DNA of 62,037 bases, taken from Gammaproteobacteria bacterium. Lineage in GTDB: Bacteria; Pseudomonadota; Gammaproteobacteria; Steroidobacterales; Steroidobacteraceae. The notes under the pieces are model-generated. The model saw only the letters and a program-made list of their open reading frames with translations. It did no database searches and was not told the DNA's origin. Below, piece by piece: positions 27,238 through 36,130 of this stretch (within the stretch, counting starts at the first letter, position 1; every line of letters begins with the position of its first letter). The stretch covers positions 39,274 to 101,310 of the forward strand of contig PLET01000041.1 in the NCBI GenBank assembly GCA_003137095.1, read 5' to 3'. A program made the translations under genes and the position numbers.

Positions 27238-28911
27238 ATGCTGTCAGACATAGAAATCGCGCAACGGGCCCGGCTGCTGCCCATCGTCGACATCGCGCAG
27301 CGGCTAGGCATACCCCCGGAGGCGCTCGATCCTTACGGCCGCTACAAGGCAAAGATCTCGCTCGACTACATCGCCGGACTCGCCTCCCGACCCGACGGCA
27401 AACTGATCCTCGTGTCCGCCATGAGTCCGACCCCCGCCGGAGAGGGCAAGACCACCACCACGGTCGGCCTCGGGGATTCTCTCAACAGGATCGGCAAGAA
27501 GGCGATCATATGCCTGCGCGAGCCGAGCCTCGGGCCGGTGTTCGGCATGAAGGGCGGTGCCGCCGGCGGCGGTCATTCGCAGGTGGTGCCCATGGAGGAC
27601 ATCAATCTGCACTTCACCGGCGATTTCAGCGCGATTGCCACGGCGCATAATCTGCTCTCGGCGCTCATCGACAATCACATCCACCATGGCAATGAACTCG
27701 GCATCGAGCCTGACAGCATCACCTGGCGGCGCGTGATGGACATGAACGATCGCGCGCTGCGCAACATCACCAGCGCGGCGGGCGCCGCCGGCAAATCCGC
27801 GGCGCGCCGCGACGGTTTCGACATCGTCGTCGCCTCGGAGGTGATGGCGATCATCTGCCTGGCGACGAATCTGCAGGACCTCAAGCAGCGGCTCGGCAAC
27901 ATCGTTATCGGCTACACGCGCGACGGCAAACCGGTGCGGGCGCGCGACCTGAAGGCCGACGGCGCAATGACGGTGTTGCTGCGCGACGCCCTGCGGCCGA
28001 ACCTCGTGCAGACGCTCGAGAACAATCCGGCCTTCGTCCACGGCGGACCCTTCGCCAATATCGCACATGGCTGCAATTCGGTGCTCGCCACCCGCACCGC
28101 CCTCAAGTTGGCCGACTACGTGGTGACCGAGGCGGGCTTCGGCGCGGACCTGGGCGCCGAGAAATTCGTGGACATCAAATGCCGCAAGGCCGGGCTGGTC
28201 CCGGCCGCGGTGGTGGTCGTCGCCACGTTGCGTGCGCTCAAATTCCACGGCGGCTGTGAATTGAAGGACGTCGGCCGTGAGGACCTCGGCGCACTCGAAA
28301 TCGGGATGGCGAACCTCGAGCGGCACGTCGGCAACGTGCGCCACCACTACGGACTGCCGTGCGTGGTTGCGGTGAACCACTTCAGCCACGACACCGACGC
28401 GGAGTCCAGGCTGGTCGAGAGGCGGCTGTCGAGCCTGGGGGTGCCGGTCGTCTCGGCCCGCCATTGGGCGCAAGGCTCGGCGGGCGCCGTGGAACTCGCA
28501 CGCACCGTGGTCGATCTGGCCGAAAATTCCGACAACCAATTCCGCTTTGTGTACGACGCCGGTCTGCCGCTGTGGGACAAGCTGCAGGCGGTGGCGACGA
28601 AAATCTACGGCGCCGCGGCGGTCGCGGCCGATCCCGAGGTGCTGGCGAGGATTCAGCGGCTGCAGGATGAGGGATATGGCGGTTTCCCGATCTGCATTGC
28701 CAAAACGCAGTACTCTTTTTCGACCGACCCGAAGCTGCGTGGCGCGCCTTCCGGACATGTGGTGACGGTGCGCGAGGTCAGGCTCGCGGCCGGTGCGGAA
28801 TTCATCGTGATGATATGCGGTGACATCATGACCATGCCCGGACTACCGAAGGCGCCGTCCGCGGCGCGCATAGACATCGACGACCAGGGACGGGTGGTCG
28901 GCCTGTCCTGA
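27238..28911 (+). CDS. fhs: Formate-tetrahydrofolate ligase
   Basis: ATP-dependent synthesis of 10-formyl-THF from formate and THF (EC 6.3.4.3), feeding purine and one-carbon metabolism. It is 557 aa, the normal length. The P-loop is [11 protein letters not shown] and the family signatures [19 protein letters not shown] and [16 protein letters not shown] are intact; the C-terminus has [23 protein letters not shown] precedes the ATG. It ends 2 bp from the convergent S53 peptidase gene with no room for a terminator. Confidence 0.97.
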   Translation: MLSDIEIAQRARLLPIVDIAQRLGIPPEALDPYGRYKAKISLDYIAGLASRPDGKLILVSAMSPTPAGEGKTTTTVGLGDSLNRIGKKAIICLREPSLGPVFGMKGGAAGGGHSQVVPMEDINLHFTGDFSAIATAHNLLSALIDNHIHHGNELGIEPDSITWRRVMDMNDRALRNITSAAGAAGKSAARRDGFDIVVASEVMAIICLATNLQDLKQRLGNIVIGYTRDGKPVRARDLKADGAMTVLLRDALRPNLVQTLENNPAFVHGGPFANIAHGCNSVLATRTALKLADYVVTEAGFGADLGAEKFVDIKCRKAGLVPAAVVVVATLRALKFHGGCELKDVGREDLGALEIGMANLERHVGNVRHHYGLPCVVAVNHFSHDTDAESRLVERRLSSLGVPVVSARHWAQGSAGAVELARTVVDLAENSDNQFRFVYDAGLPLWDKLQAVATKIYGAAAVAADPEVLARIQRLQDEGYGGFPICIAKTQYSFSTDPKLRGAPSGHVVTVREVRLAAGAEFIVMICGDIMTMPGLPKAPSAARIDIDDQGRVVGLS

Positions 28912-28913
28912 CG

Positions 28914-30476
28914 TCAAGCGGGACGCACCACGCCGGGAAGCAGCGGCCCGTTCGGACTGCCGAGACCGGTGCACGCATCCCATCCGGGCGCAGCTTCATA
29001 CGCGCCGTTGTTGCCGCGGGTGATGTCGCGCAGCGCCCTGGGGTTCGCATACAGCAGCGGATTGAGGTAGCCGGCGGATTTGCCGCCCTGGTTGATGCGT
29101 GCAATCAGCGCGGCCCACAACGGTGCAACCGCGCTGGTTCCGCCGATCACCGTGTCGGTGCCGTCGATGCGCACCGCGTAGCCGGTTTGCGGATCGGCAT
29201 CGCCGGCCACGTCCGGCACGCCCCGATTCGACAACGGCGTGCGCCCGCCTGCGGCCCTCACCAGCACATCGGCCGCCTGCCAGGCTGGCTTTGCGAAAAA
29301 GCCGCTCATGCCGCCGCCGCTGGCGCCGCCGGCGGCGCCGTCGTTCCACACCACCTCAGCGGTCAGCGCGCCCTGGGCGGCCTGCACGCTGGTGCCCCCG
29401 CATGCCAGCGCAAACGGGCTCGATGCCGGAAAATCCACCTGCGTGCCGCCGCCGCTGACGCCGTCGCTCGAGCCGTTGTCGCCGGAGGCAACGCACACGG
29501 TGATGCCGAGCGCGGCAGCCGATTGGAACGCCTCGTCCATCACCGTCATGGCCTGTCCGGTCCAGGTCGATTCAGGACCACCCCAGCTGATCGAAATGAC
29601 CGACGGTGCATTGCCGCTGTCGTGGATTGCGGTGGTGATTGCGTCGAGAAACCCGGCATCGGTGTTGGGCGCAAAATACACCGCGATGCGCGCCTGTGGA
29701 GCGATTGCGCCCACGACCTCGATGTCGAGCATCACTTCGCCGTCCGGACCATCGGGGTTCCCGGTCGGACTGTTGGCGGCAGCGTCCACAGAAACCGCGC
29801 TGACCGCCGGCGAACCGACGCCGAGCGCCGAAAAGTAGGCCGCGAGATCCGCGGGTCGAAATCCGCCGCCGAGTTCGATGAGGGCGACGCATTCACCCTG
29901 GCCGCTGCCCGGCGGGAAGCCGTACAGCGATGCAATCTCGGTCGGCGGGAATGACGTTCCCCGTGCAGCGCCGGCTCGAATCCGAAAGTGCGGCTTTGCC
30001 TGCGGCCGGTCATCGAGCCCGAGCACGGCCTCGATGATGCCGTCGAGGTCGGCCGGCAGGCTGATGGCGCCGGTACGTCCCCGGTAATTGCCGCCGGGAT
30101 GAGCCATCTGCCGCAGTTGAATGGCGAAAGCCGCCTCGAATTGCGCGACCGTGCCGGAGAGCAGCACCGTGCGACGCGCCGCGTGCTCCTCGACCACCGC
30201 AAGTCCATGTGCCGCCGCGAAGCCGCCTATCGCGGCCAGATCCGCGGGGTCGGCCCCGTGTCGTTGGGCGAACTCCTCGCGGCTCTGGTAATGGTCGGCG
30301 CGGCGCGCGGATCCCGCCGCCGCCACGCGCGTCCGCAGAGACTGGCTGCCACGCCGCCTCACGATGACGCTGACCTGCAGCCGCTGTGCGGGATCGGCCG
30401 GCGAGACGACCCGCGCACCGGCCATCGCCGCACGCTCGCTGCCCTTCAGGGATATTCTCTGCACGGCGGGTCTCAA
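28914..30476 (-). CDS. S53 family peptidase (sedolisin/kumamolisin type)
   Basis: Acid-acting serine-carboxyl peptidase made as a proenzyme. An N-terminal prodomain (about residues 1-165; YQSREEFAQRHG, TVAQFEAAF) precedes the catalytic domain. The Glu/Asp pair is Glu247/Asp251 (GEVMLDIE), the oxyanion aspartate lies in VASGDNGSSDG, and the nucleophile is Ser448 in GGTSAVAP. The calcium site is near DITRGNN and WDACTGLG. The product is 520 aa. There is no clear N-terminal signal peptide, so export is uncertain. The ATG overlaps the upstream gene's stop by 4 bp, so the two are coupled. Confidence 0.92.
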   Translation of the reverse strand: MRPAVQRISLKGSERAAMAGARVVSPADPAQRLQVSVIVRRRGSQSLRTRVAAAGSARRADHYQSREEFAQRHGADPADLAAIGGFAAAHGLAVVEEHAARRTVLLSGTVAQFEAAFAIQLRQMAHPGGNYRGRTGAISLPADLDGIIEAVLGLDDRPQAKPHFRIRAGAARGTSFPPTEIASLYGFPPGSGQGECVALIELGGGFRPADLAAYFSALGVGSPAVSAVSVDAAANSPTGNPDGPDGEVMLDIEVVGAIAPQARIAVYFAPNTDAGFLDAITTAIHDSGNAPSVISISWGGPESTWTGQAMTVMDEAFQSAAALGITVCVASGDNGSSDGVSGGGTQVDFPASSPFALACGGTSVQAAQGALTAEVVWNDGAAGGASGGGMSGFFAKPAWQAADVLVRAAGGRTPLSNRGVPDVAGDADPQTGYAVRIDGTDTVIGGTSAVAPLWAALIARINQGGKSAGYLNPLLYANPRALRDITRGNNGAYEAAPGWDACTGLGSPNGPLLPGVVRPA

Positions 30477-32557
30477 TCAGCCAGCGGGTTCGGCCGCATC
30501 TGGAAGTGAACGATGAGCGGTTTCGTACCCGCGCCGCCCTCCTTGTGCCACGGCGTGCGGTCGCCGCTGGTCACCCAGAGGCCGCGCCCCTTCCAGCCGC
30601 CGGCGGAGTCGTCGATGCGGCCTTCGAGGCCCTTGGCATAGAATCCCAGCGGATAGGGAATGCGCAGGGTGACGAATCGATCGCCGACCAGGGCGTGCAC
30701 GCCGTCGAACAGATTGCCCGTCGCTATCGGCACATTCGCGCCGAGCCCCAGCGTGTCGAATTGATCCACCCAGGTGTAATAGCTCGATTCGACGCTGGAT
30801 TGCGGGACATTCACGAATCCGGGTCCCGGCAACTGGTGGAAGCGCCAGCCCTCGGGACAATGGCCGCCGGTCGCCGTCGGACCGTTCAGCTTGCCGCGGC
30901 AGAGGCGCCGATCGAAGCTGCCGAGATGTCCGCTCGCCAGGGACACCCAAACCACGCCGTCGCGGTCGATGTCGGCGCCGCGCACGCCGAAGCCGGGCGG
31001 CGGCACGTCATAGATCTCGGACAGCTGGGTGCGCGGATCGAAGCGCACGATCGCGCCCGGATAACGGAAGGCCACGGAGCCCCAGACCGTGCCATCCGCC
31101 GGATTCGGCATGACGGCATAGAAGCTCACGGACAGCCGCTTGTCGCGGTGGGGATCCAGCGGCTCGCCCGGTTCGACCCAGTCGTCCAGCTTGCCATTGC
31201 CGTTGGTGTCGAGCACCAGCGGCGCCCAGCCTTGCGCGCCCGCGGCGTCGCCGGTCTCATCGAACTTGCGCGTGTCGAGCCAGCCCACGACCTCGCGGCC
31301 GCCGCTGGTCCACAGGGTGTCGTGCGCGTCGGCCGCAAACTGCAGGTGATGCGTGCCGAAACACGTGTCGACGAACGTGTATTTTGCGGATTTCGGGTCG
31401 TACACGGCCAGCTGTCGATCGGCGGATTCCAGCGGATAAAGGCGTGCCGAGGGGTGTGCCGACCCGCGCCTGCAGAAGTCCGGATTGTGCGGCGTGCGGA
31501 TTCGCGCGGTGTACCAGACGCGGCCGCGGGAATCGAGCATGGGATTGTGCGCAATCGCCCGGCTGTTCCAGATCCTTTCATCGCCCCAATAAGGCGATGG
31601 CGCCACCACCGGGTCATCGTGCGTCGTGGGGGTATCGGCGTCGCGCAGCGGCGCCTTGAACGTGGTGGCGACGCCGCTCACCGGATCGAATACCGGAAAA
31701 TAGTCGCTGCTCAGCTCCGGTGTGCCGTACAGCGCGCCGTTGCCGTTCACCGTCGGATTGCGCCGGTCGGTGCCCGACAGATCGTGCAGGTAGGTCCTGG
31801 CATCGGACCAGTCGCGCACCGTCGCGACCACGTTGCGCTCGGCTCCCTGCGGCCGGGCAGGCGTCGGCGGCAATTCGCCCGCCGCGATTCGATCGGTCCA
31901 ATCCGCCAGGTATTCGAGGGGGGTGCCGCCGAGGGTTGCCAGCGCGATGCCGAGCATCGCGCCGCCGGCCTGCCCCGATTGAATGCGCCGCGTCCACGCC
32001 TCCTTGGACGACTTGAACGGGCCGAGGCTCTTCGGAATGGTGCGCGTCGCCAGGTTACCCAATTGATGACAGCCGACGCAGCCCATGTTCTTCATCCACA
32101 TCAGGTACTCATTACGGCCGCCGTGCAGATAGCCGAGCCGGGATTCCTCGGGAATGCGCATCATCGAGTACCAGTACGCGGCAGGATAGACGCGGGCCGC
32201 CGCGGCCGCGTCGGGGGCGATCACGGCGGTCAGATTGACGAGGTGTCCGCGCTGCGCTGTCACCTTCGGAGAATCGACCAGGCCGTAGCCGCGCACCCAG
32301 AGACTGTATTTCGCCGGTGGCAGACCGGGAATGACATAGCGGCCCGCCTCATCGGTGACCACGATCTTCGCGAAGCGCGTCGGCAGGTCGGCGGTTTCCG
32401 CGATGACCCAGACCCCGGCTTCGGGCCCGTGGGCACTGGCGACCACCCCGCCGATGTCATCGCCATTGATCACGACGTCGGCGGCGCCCGCGCCCGCCGC
32501 GAGCAGCACCGTCACGAGCACGCTCCAGGCGAAGGTACGACTACCGGTTCGGTCCAT
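30473..32557 (-). CDS. Secreted multidomain protein: carboxypeptidase-regulatory-like domain, cytochrome-c motif and Vgb-like propeller
   Basis: 694 aa with a signal peptide (FAWSVLVTVLLAAGAGAAD). Order: a CarboxypepD_reg-like beta-sandwich (VTDEAGRYVIPGLPPAKY, about 60-95), one c-type heme site CVGCH in a short helical region (about 160-200), then a long beta-propeller-like part with repeated NPMLDSRGRVWYT, DGTVWGSVAF and DRDGVVWVSLA blades like virginiamycin B lyase or streptogramin lyases. A periplasmic redox or sensor role is plausible but unproven. It is coupled by an ATGA overlap to the S53 peptidase. Confidence 0.8.
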   Translation of the reverse strand: MDRTGSRTFAWSVLVTVLLAAGAGAADVVINGDDIGGVVASAHGPEAGVWVIAETADLPTRFAKIVVTDEAGRYVIPGLPPAKYSLWVRGYGLVDSPKVTAQRGHLVNLTAVIAPDAAAAARVYPAAYWYSMMRIPEESRLGYLHGGRNEYLMWMKNMGCVGCHQLGNLATRTIPKSLGPFKSSKEAWTRRIQSGQAGGAMLGIALATLGGTPLEYLADWTDRIAAGELPPTPARPQGAERNVVATVRDWSDARTYLHDLSGTDRRNPTVNGNGALYGTPELSSDYFPVFDPVSGVATTFKAPLRDADTPTTHDDPVVAPSPYWGDERIWNSRAIAHNPMLDSRGRVWYTARIRTPHNPDFCRRGSAHPSARLYPLESADRQLAVYDPKSAKYTFVDTCFGTHHLQFAADAHDTLWTSGGREVVGWLDTRKFDETGDAAGAQGWAPLVLDTNGNGKLDDWVEPGEPLDPHRDKRLSVSFYAVMPNPADGTVWGSVAFRYPGAIVRFDPRTQLSEIYDVPPPGFGVRGADIDRDGVVWVSLASGHLGSFDRRLCRGKLNGPTATGGHCPEGWRFHQLPGPGFVNVPQSSVESSYYTWVDQFDTLGLGANVPIATGNLFDGVHALVGDRFVTLRIPYPLGFYAKGLEGRIDDSAGGWKGRGLWVTSGDRTPWHKEGGAGTKPLIVHFQMRPNPLAD

Positions 32558-32590
32558 GGCGAAATTCTATCCGAAACCCCGCCGTCTGGC

Positions 32591-32618
32591 GCCCCGGCCG
32601 CCGTCCGGCGGCCGGGGC
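32591..32618 (-). terminator. Strong GC hairpin after the DUF4331 operon
   Basis: GCCCCGGCCGCCG pairs perfectly with CGGCGGCCGGGGC across two bases, giving a 13-bp stem within the 68-bp gap behind the lipoprotein stop. There is no T run on the minus strand. It may end the DUF4331/lipoprotein transcript or insulate the next operon. Confidence 0.45.
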
Positions 32619-32625
32619 CCGAAAG

Positions 32626-32886
32626 CTACATCAGCAGGGCGGCGAAAGCCATGGGATCGTCATTGACGTCAAAGGTGAAATTCACCCCGTTCACGGGCAC
32701 GGGCGTGGTGTTCGGACCGGCGTCGAACACCTGCTCGGCAAAGGCGGAAAACAGCAGTGTCGTCTGCGCGGGCTGCGCCGGCGGCGGCGTATAAGCGTGG
32801 TTGCTGGTGCCGCTGCAGGCCGCCAGCAGCACCGCGCCCATCAGACCCGCCACGGCAATGCGCCATTGGGATGTTGACTGTGTCAT
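32626..32886 (-). CDS. Small lipoprotein downstream of the DUF4331 gene
   Basis: 86 aa from ATG 32886 behind GAGGAG. A lipobox (LLAAC) follows a short hydrophobic stretch, so the mature protein would be lipid-anchored after about 24 residues. The remainder has no recognised family; the second half (FTFDVNDDPMAF) is short and acidic. It follows the DUF4331 gene by 10 bp and is probably co-transcribed as a membrane-anchored partner. An upstream ATG at 32907 overlaps the DUF4331 stop and lacks a ribosome site. Confidence 0.75.
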   Translation of the reverse strand: MTQSTSQWRIAVAGLMGAVLLAACSGTSNHAYTPPPAQPAQTTLLFSAFAEQVFDAGPNTTPVPVNGVNFTFDVNDDPMAFAALLM

Positions 32887-32896
32887 GGGCGGCTCC

Positions 32897-34495
32897 TCAG
32901 TTTGCACCGATGGGCGAACCCGGCAGCGGCGTCTTCAGGTAGGGGAAGGTCTGGTCGAAATCCGTCGCGTGCACCGGTGCACCGTCGGTGAATTGCACAT
33001 TCCCTACCGGCGCGTTCGCAGGCGTGCAATAGCCCAGATTGGTCGGCGCGCCGTTGGTGCCGATCGGCAGCGGGTAGCACAGCGCACCCATCACCACTCT
33101 CAAGGCGATGTCGACGACGTCGTCCCCCGGCCGCCGGCCGTTCGGAAAGCCCGCCAGATCGCCGCCCGCCACCCCGAAGGTGCTTTGCGCAGCGGCCGGC
33201 GCCGGCGCCACCGCGGTATTCAGGCGCAGCATCTCCGAAGGGGTCACCGTCGCCTGCTGGTTCAATCCGGGAAAGCCGGTGAGGAACGCGGCCACCAGAT
33301 CCGTGCGCGGGAAATTGTTCGGCGCGAGATTGGTCAGCGTGGTGCCGAGCGTGGCGTTCACCGGCGCCAGAAACAGCGCGTTGAGCAGCGCCGGCAGCGA
33401 CGGATTGGTCACGTAGGTGGCGAACTGCGCGTCGCCCATCGGTGCGCTGGCATTGAAGTGATCCTTGTCCGGAAGACCGATCACCAGTTCATTCACCAGC
33501 GGCGAACCCAGCCGCGAGACCTGTGTCCAGGCGCCGCCGTCAACCTCGGGCTTCGTGAAGGTGGCCGCCGGATTGAGGATGCGCGCCTGGCGCAGGCTCG
33601 CCGTGGTCCAGCCGCCGATCACACCATTGCCGGTGCCCTTCAGGCAAGCCGCCGGCAGCTCGAGCGCCAGCGTGGTGATGTTCTTGTTCGCCAGAATGTT
33701 GTTTGCCGCACTCTGCGTGATGCCGCCGGGAAACCCCTTGCCGTCGCCGGCCCCAGGTGCGCTGTCGCCTTCGATGGGCACGAAGTCCACGAGATCGAAC
33801 ACCTCACCGAGATTCACCGAGAATCCTTCCTTGCGCTGCCCTACGAACACCCGGCCCGGCGTGTTGCAGCCCGGCACGGTGATGTTGTAGACATACTGCG
33901 CCGCATAGGCGGCGTAGCCCGCGTCCGAGCCGAAGGACTTCTGCCCGATGTAATCCATGGGCTTGATGAACGTGGTCGAGCCGTTGGCCGCGTTGGTGAC
34001 CGCTGCTCCGGTGGCGGTCTGACTGGGGCCGGTGACCACGGTGAGGGTGTAGCTTTCATTGAAATTCAGGTTGGCCGAACTGGACGCGCTGATGGGACCG
34101 ACGTTTTTGAGCGGAACGGCGACGTTCTGCGTATTGCCGGTCGGACCGATGGGCAGTGCGACGCCCGCACCGCCGTTGGCCAGCGCATTCGTGAACTGGA
34201 ATTGGAATGTGAGATCCTCGATGCCGTCCCCGTTGTTGTCGATTTTGATCTCGTACCGCGCGGTGGGATCGAGCGCGAAGTAGTTGGGACCCCCGTAGGA
34301 ATCCTGCAGCGGGATGTAATTGGCCAGGATGGTGACGTATCCGGTACGCCCGGCCTCGTAGCTGTTGAACATGTAGAAATCCGTGCCATCCACCGTGGGC
34401 AGGCGCGAGATGTTCGGCGCCTCCCGATGGCTCGACGCATATGCAAGCAGGGGAACCGATAGCGCCGCCGCCACGGCCCAGGGGTATTTGGACAT
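32897..34495 (-). CDS. Secreted DUF4331 domain-containing protein
   Basis: 532 aa with a signal peptide (YPWAVAAALSVPLLAYA) and the hallmark DUF4331 start SSHREAP, followed by DGTDFYMFNSYE and calcium-like DNNGDGIED. The protein is beta-rich and Gly/Asn/Pro-rich. The family is widespread, often outside the cytoplasm near cytochromes and lipoproteins, with no proven function. AAGGAG precedes the ATG. It forms an operon with the small lipoprotein. Confidence 0.88.
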   Translation of the reverse strand: MSKYPWAVAAALSVPLLAYASSHREAPNISRLPTVDGTDFYMFNSYEAGRTGYVTILANYIPLQDSYGGPNYFALDPTARYEIKIDNNGDGIEDLTFQFQFTNALANGGAGVALPIGPTGNTQNVAVPLKNVGPISASSSANLNFNESYTLTVVTGPSQTATGAAVTNAANGSTTFIKPMDYIGQKSFGSDAGYAAYAAQYVYNITVPGCNTPGRVFVGQRKEGFSVNLGEVFDLVDFVPIEGDSAPGAGDGKGFPGGITQSAANNILANKNITTLALELPAACLKGTGNGVIGGWTTASLRQARILNPAATFTKPEVDGGAWTQVSRLGSPLVNELVIGLPDKDHFNASAPMGDAQFATYVTNPSLPALLNALFLAPVNATLGTTLTNLAPNNFPRTDLVAAFLTGFPGLNQQATVTPSEMLRLNTAVAPAPAAAQSTFGVAGGDLAGFPNGRRPGDDVVDIALRVVMGALCYPLPIGTNGAPTNLGYCTPANAPVGNVQFTDGAPVHATDFDQTFPYLKTPLPGSPIGAN

Positions 34496-34590
34496 GAATT
34501 GCTCCTTACAAACCTACGGGTGCGGCCGATGCCGCTCTGTTCAGGCTTGTATACGCGGGGTCCCGCCGTTTGGATGCAATCCGCGTCCGC

Positions 34591-35946
34591 CTAGTCGAGC
34601 GGCAGCGCCTGCATCTCGGCGGCGGGGAGCCGGACCTTGAGGGCCGCGGCGATGGTTGGGGCGATGCGCCGCATGTCGATTTCGCCGACCGATTTTCCGG
34701 CGGCGATGCCGGGGCCGATCATGAAGAAGGATGAGCGCATTTCGGGGCGATCCGACAGGTAGCCGTGCATGCCGAGGTTCGCCGGTGCGCCGCCCGACGG
34801 CGGCGTCCAACCCAGCCCGAGTTCGTAGCCGATCTTGAACGACACGAGAAAGGCCGCATCCGGAAAACCGCCGCGCCGCACGATTTCCTGGTGCGTCAAC
34901 ACCTGGTCGATCCCATAGGCGGGATCGCCTGCCAGATCACGCAACAGGCCACCCACGCGCGAGCGCACTGCGTCATCCCCGGGGTCGGCGAGCATCACGG
35001 CGGCACTGCCGCCCGCCGGCCACGGCATGGCCTTCCAGCCGGTAATCTTGTTGGCGTCGTCGACGGTGAACAACCCCGCCTTGAGAAACGCCGCATAGAG
35101 GTACACATCGTGCGCAACGGCCGCAAAACCATGGTCGGACACCACGCACAGGAAGGCCCGACCACGGGCCGTCCTCGCGCTCGCGGCGCGCAATGATCCG
35201 ACCAATGCATCGATCCGCTCCAGCACGTCGTTGGCAGCCTTGCTGAAGGGTCCGGACCGGTGCTGCTCGGTGTCGAGCCCGGTGAAATAGACGGTGATGA
35301 AATCCGGATGTTTGGATTCGATCAGCCGGACCGCAAAGCGCGCCCGTATCTCATCCTCGGCAACGGTTTCCTCTGCACCCCCGGGATATCGTCCGAGTCC
35401 GGCGGACAATTCGCGCTCCAGCCCGGGCGTGCCCAGGGCCCGCTGCAGCTTCAGATCATCGTCGGTACCTGCACGCCAGATCTGCGGAAGATTGTAGGTG
35501 ATGTTGGCGCCGACGCTGGTTGGCCAGTAGACATTCGCGGTCTTCAGCTGGGCGGCCGCCGCCGCGTCCCAGAGCGTTGCAACCCGCACGTCCTCCGCGT
35601 ACCAATACCAGCCGCGCTCGTTGCGTCCCAGGGGATCGAAGGTGGTATTCGCATAAATTCCATGGGTCGCCGGCGAGACGCCCGTCAACAGCGTCATGTG
35701 GCTGGGATAGGTCAAGGTCGGCAAGACGCCGCGAACCCCGGTCGCATGCACCCCGTCGGCCAGCAGGGCGCGCAGGTTCGGCACCCTCAATTCGTGCCCG
35801 TCGGCGTCCAGGATGGCCTCGGGCTTCAATCCGTCCACCGAGATCAGCAGGACGAACGGCCGGTCTACGCCGCCGGCGGCCACGGCCGGGCCGTTTGCGG
35901 CCAGCAGGATCCCCAACACAAGGCCCTGCATGAGCGCATCTTTCAT
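34591..35946 (-). CDS. Secreted alkaline-phosphatase-superfamily phosphodiesterase (nucleotide pyrophosphatase type)
   Basis: 451 aa from ATG 35946 with a signal peptide (LVLGILLAANGPAVAAG). It belongs to the type I phosphodiesterase/NPP group: ISVDGLKP holds the first metal aspartate, LTYPSHMTLLTG the nucleophile threonine, and FTGLDTEQH and VVSDHGF the remaining metal ligands. It would hydrolyse nucleotide or lipid phosphodiesters in the periplasm. The frame extends upstream but only with low-complexity Arg/Pro sequence. It is divergent from the GMC gene by 184 bp in which no gene is seen. Confidence 0.88.
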   Translation of the reverse strand: MKDALMQGLVLGILLAANGPAVAAGGVDRPFVLLISVDGLKPEAILDADGHELRVPNLRALLADGVHATGVRGVLPTLTYPSHMTLLTGVSPATHGIYANTTFDPLGRNERGWYWYAEDVRVATLWDAAAAAQLKTANVYWPTSVGANITYNLPQIWRAGTDDDLKLQRALGTPGLERELSAGLGRYPGGAEETVAEDEIRARFAVRLIESKHPDFITVYFTGLDTEQHRSGPFSKAANDVLERIDALVGSLRAASARTARGRAFLCVVSDHGFAAVAHDVYLYAAFLKAGLFTVDDANKITGWKAMPWPAGGSAAVMLADPGDDAVRSRVGGLLRDLAGDPAYGIDQVLTHQEIVRRGGFPDAAFLVSFKIGYELGLGWTPPSGGAPANLGMHGYLSDRPEMRSSFFMIGPGIAAGKSVGEIDMRRIAPTIAAALKVRLPAAEMQALPLD

Positions 35947-36130
35947 TGGCAGGCCTGCGCGTCGCGCATCCCCCGCCCCGGCAGCCGGCAGCGCCGGGCC
36001 GATTCGCCGCAGCCGCGGGGTGGATCCGCCCCGCATCCTGACGGGCATCGCGTGGATATTGTGAAGTCGATGCGGACTGGGGTGGTCCTCATGTGCGGTA
36101 GGATTCCGAATGGCCGGAGTATAGCGATTC

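Noticed and set aside
32801..34462. 553-aa plus-strand open frame opposite the DUF4331 gene
   Set aside because: Sequence is Arg/Gly/His-rich without family features; the minus strand has a signal peptide, ribosome site and the DUF4331 signature.
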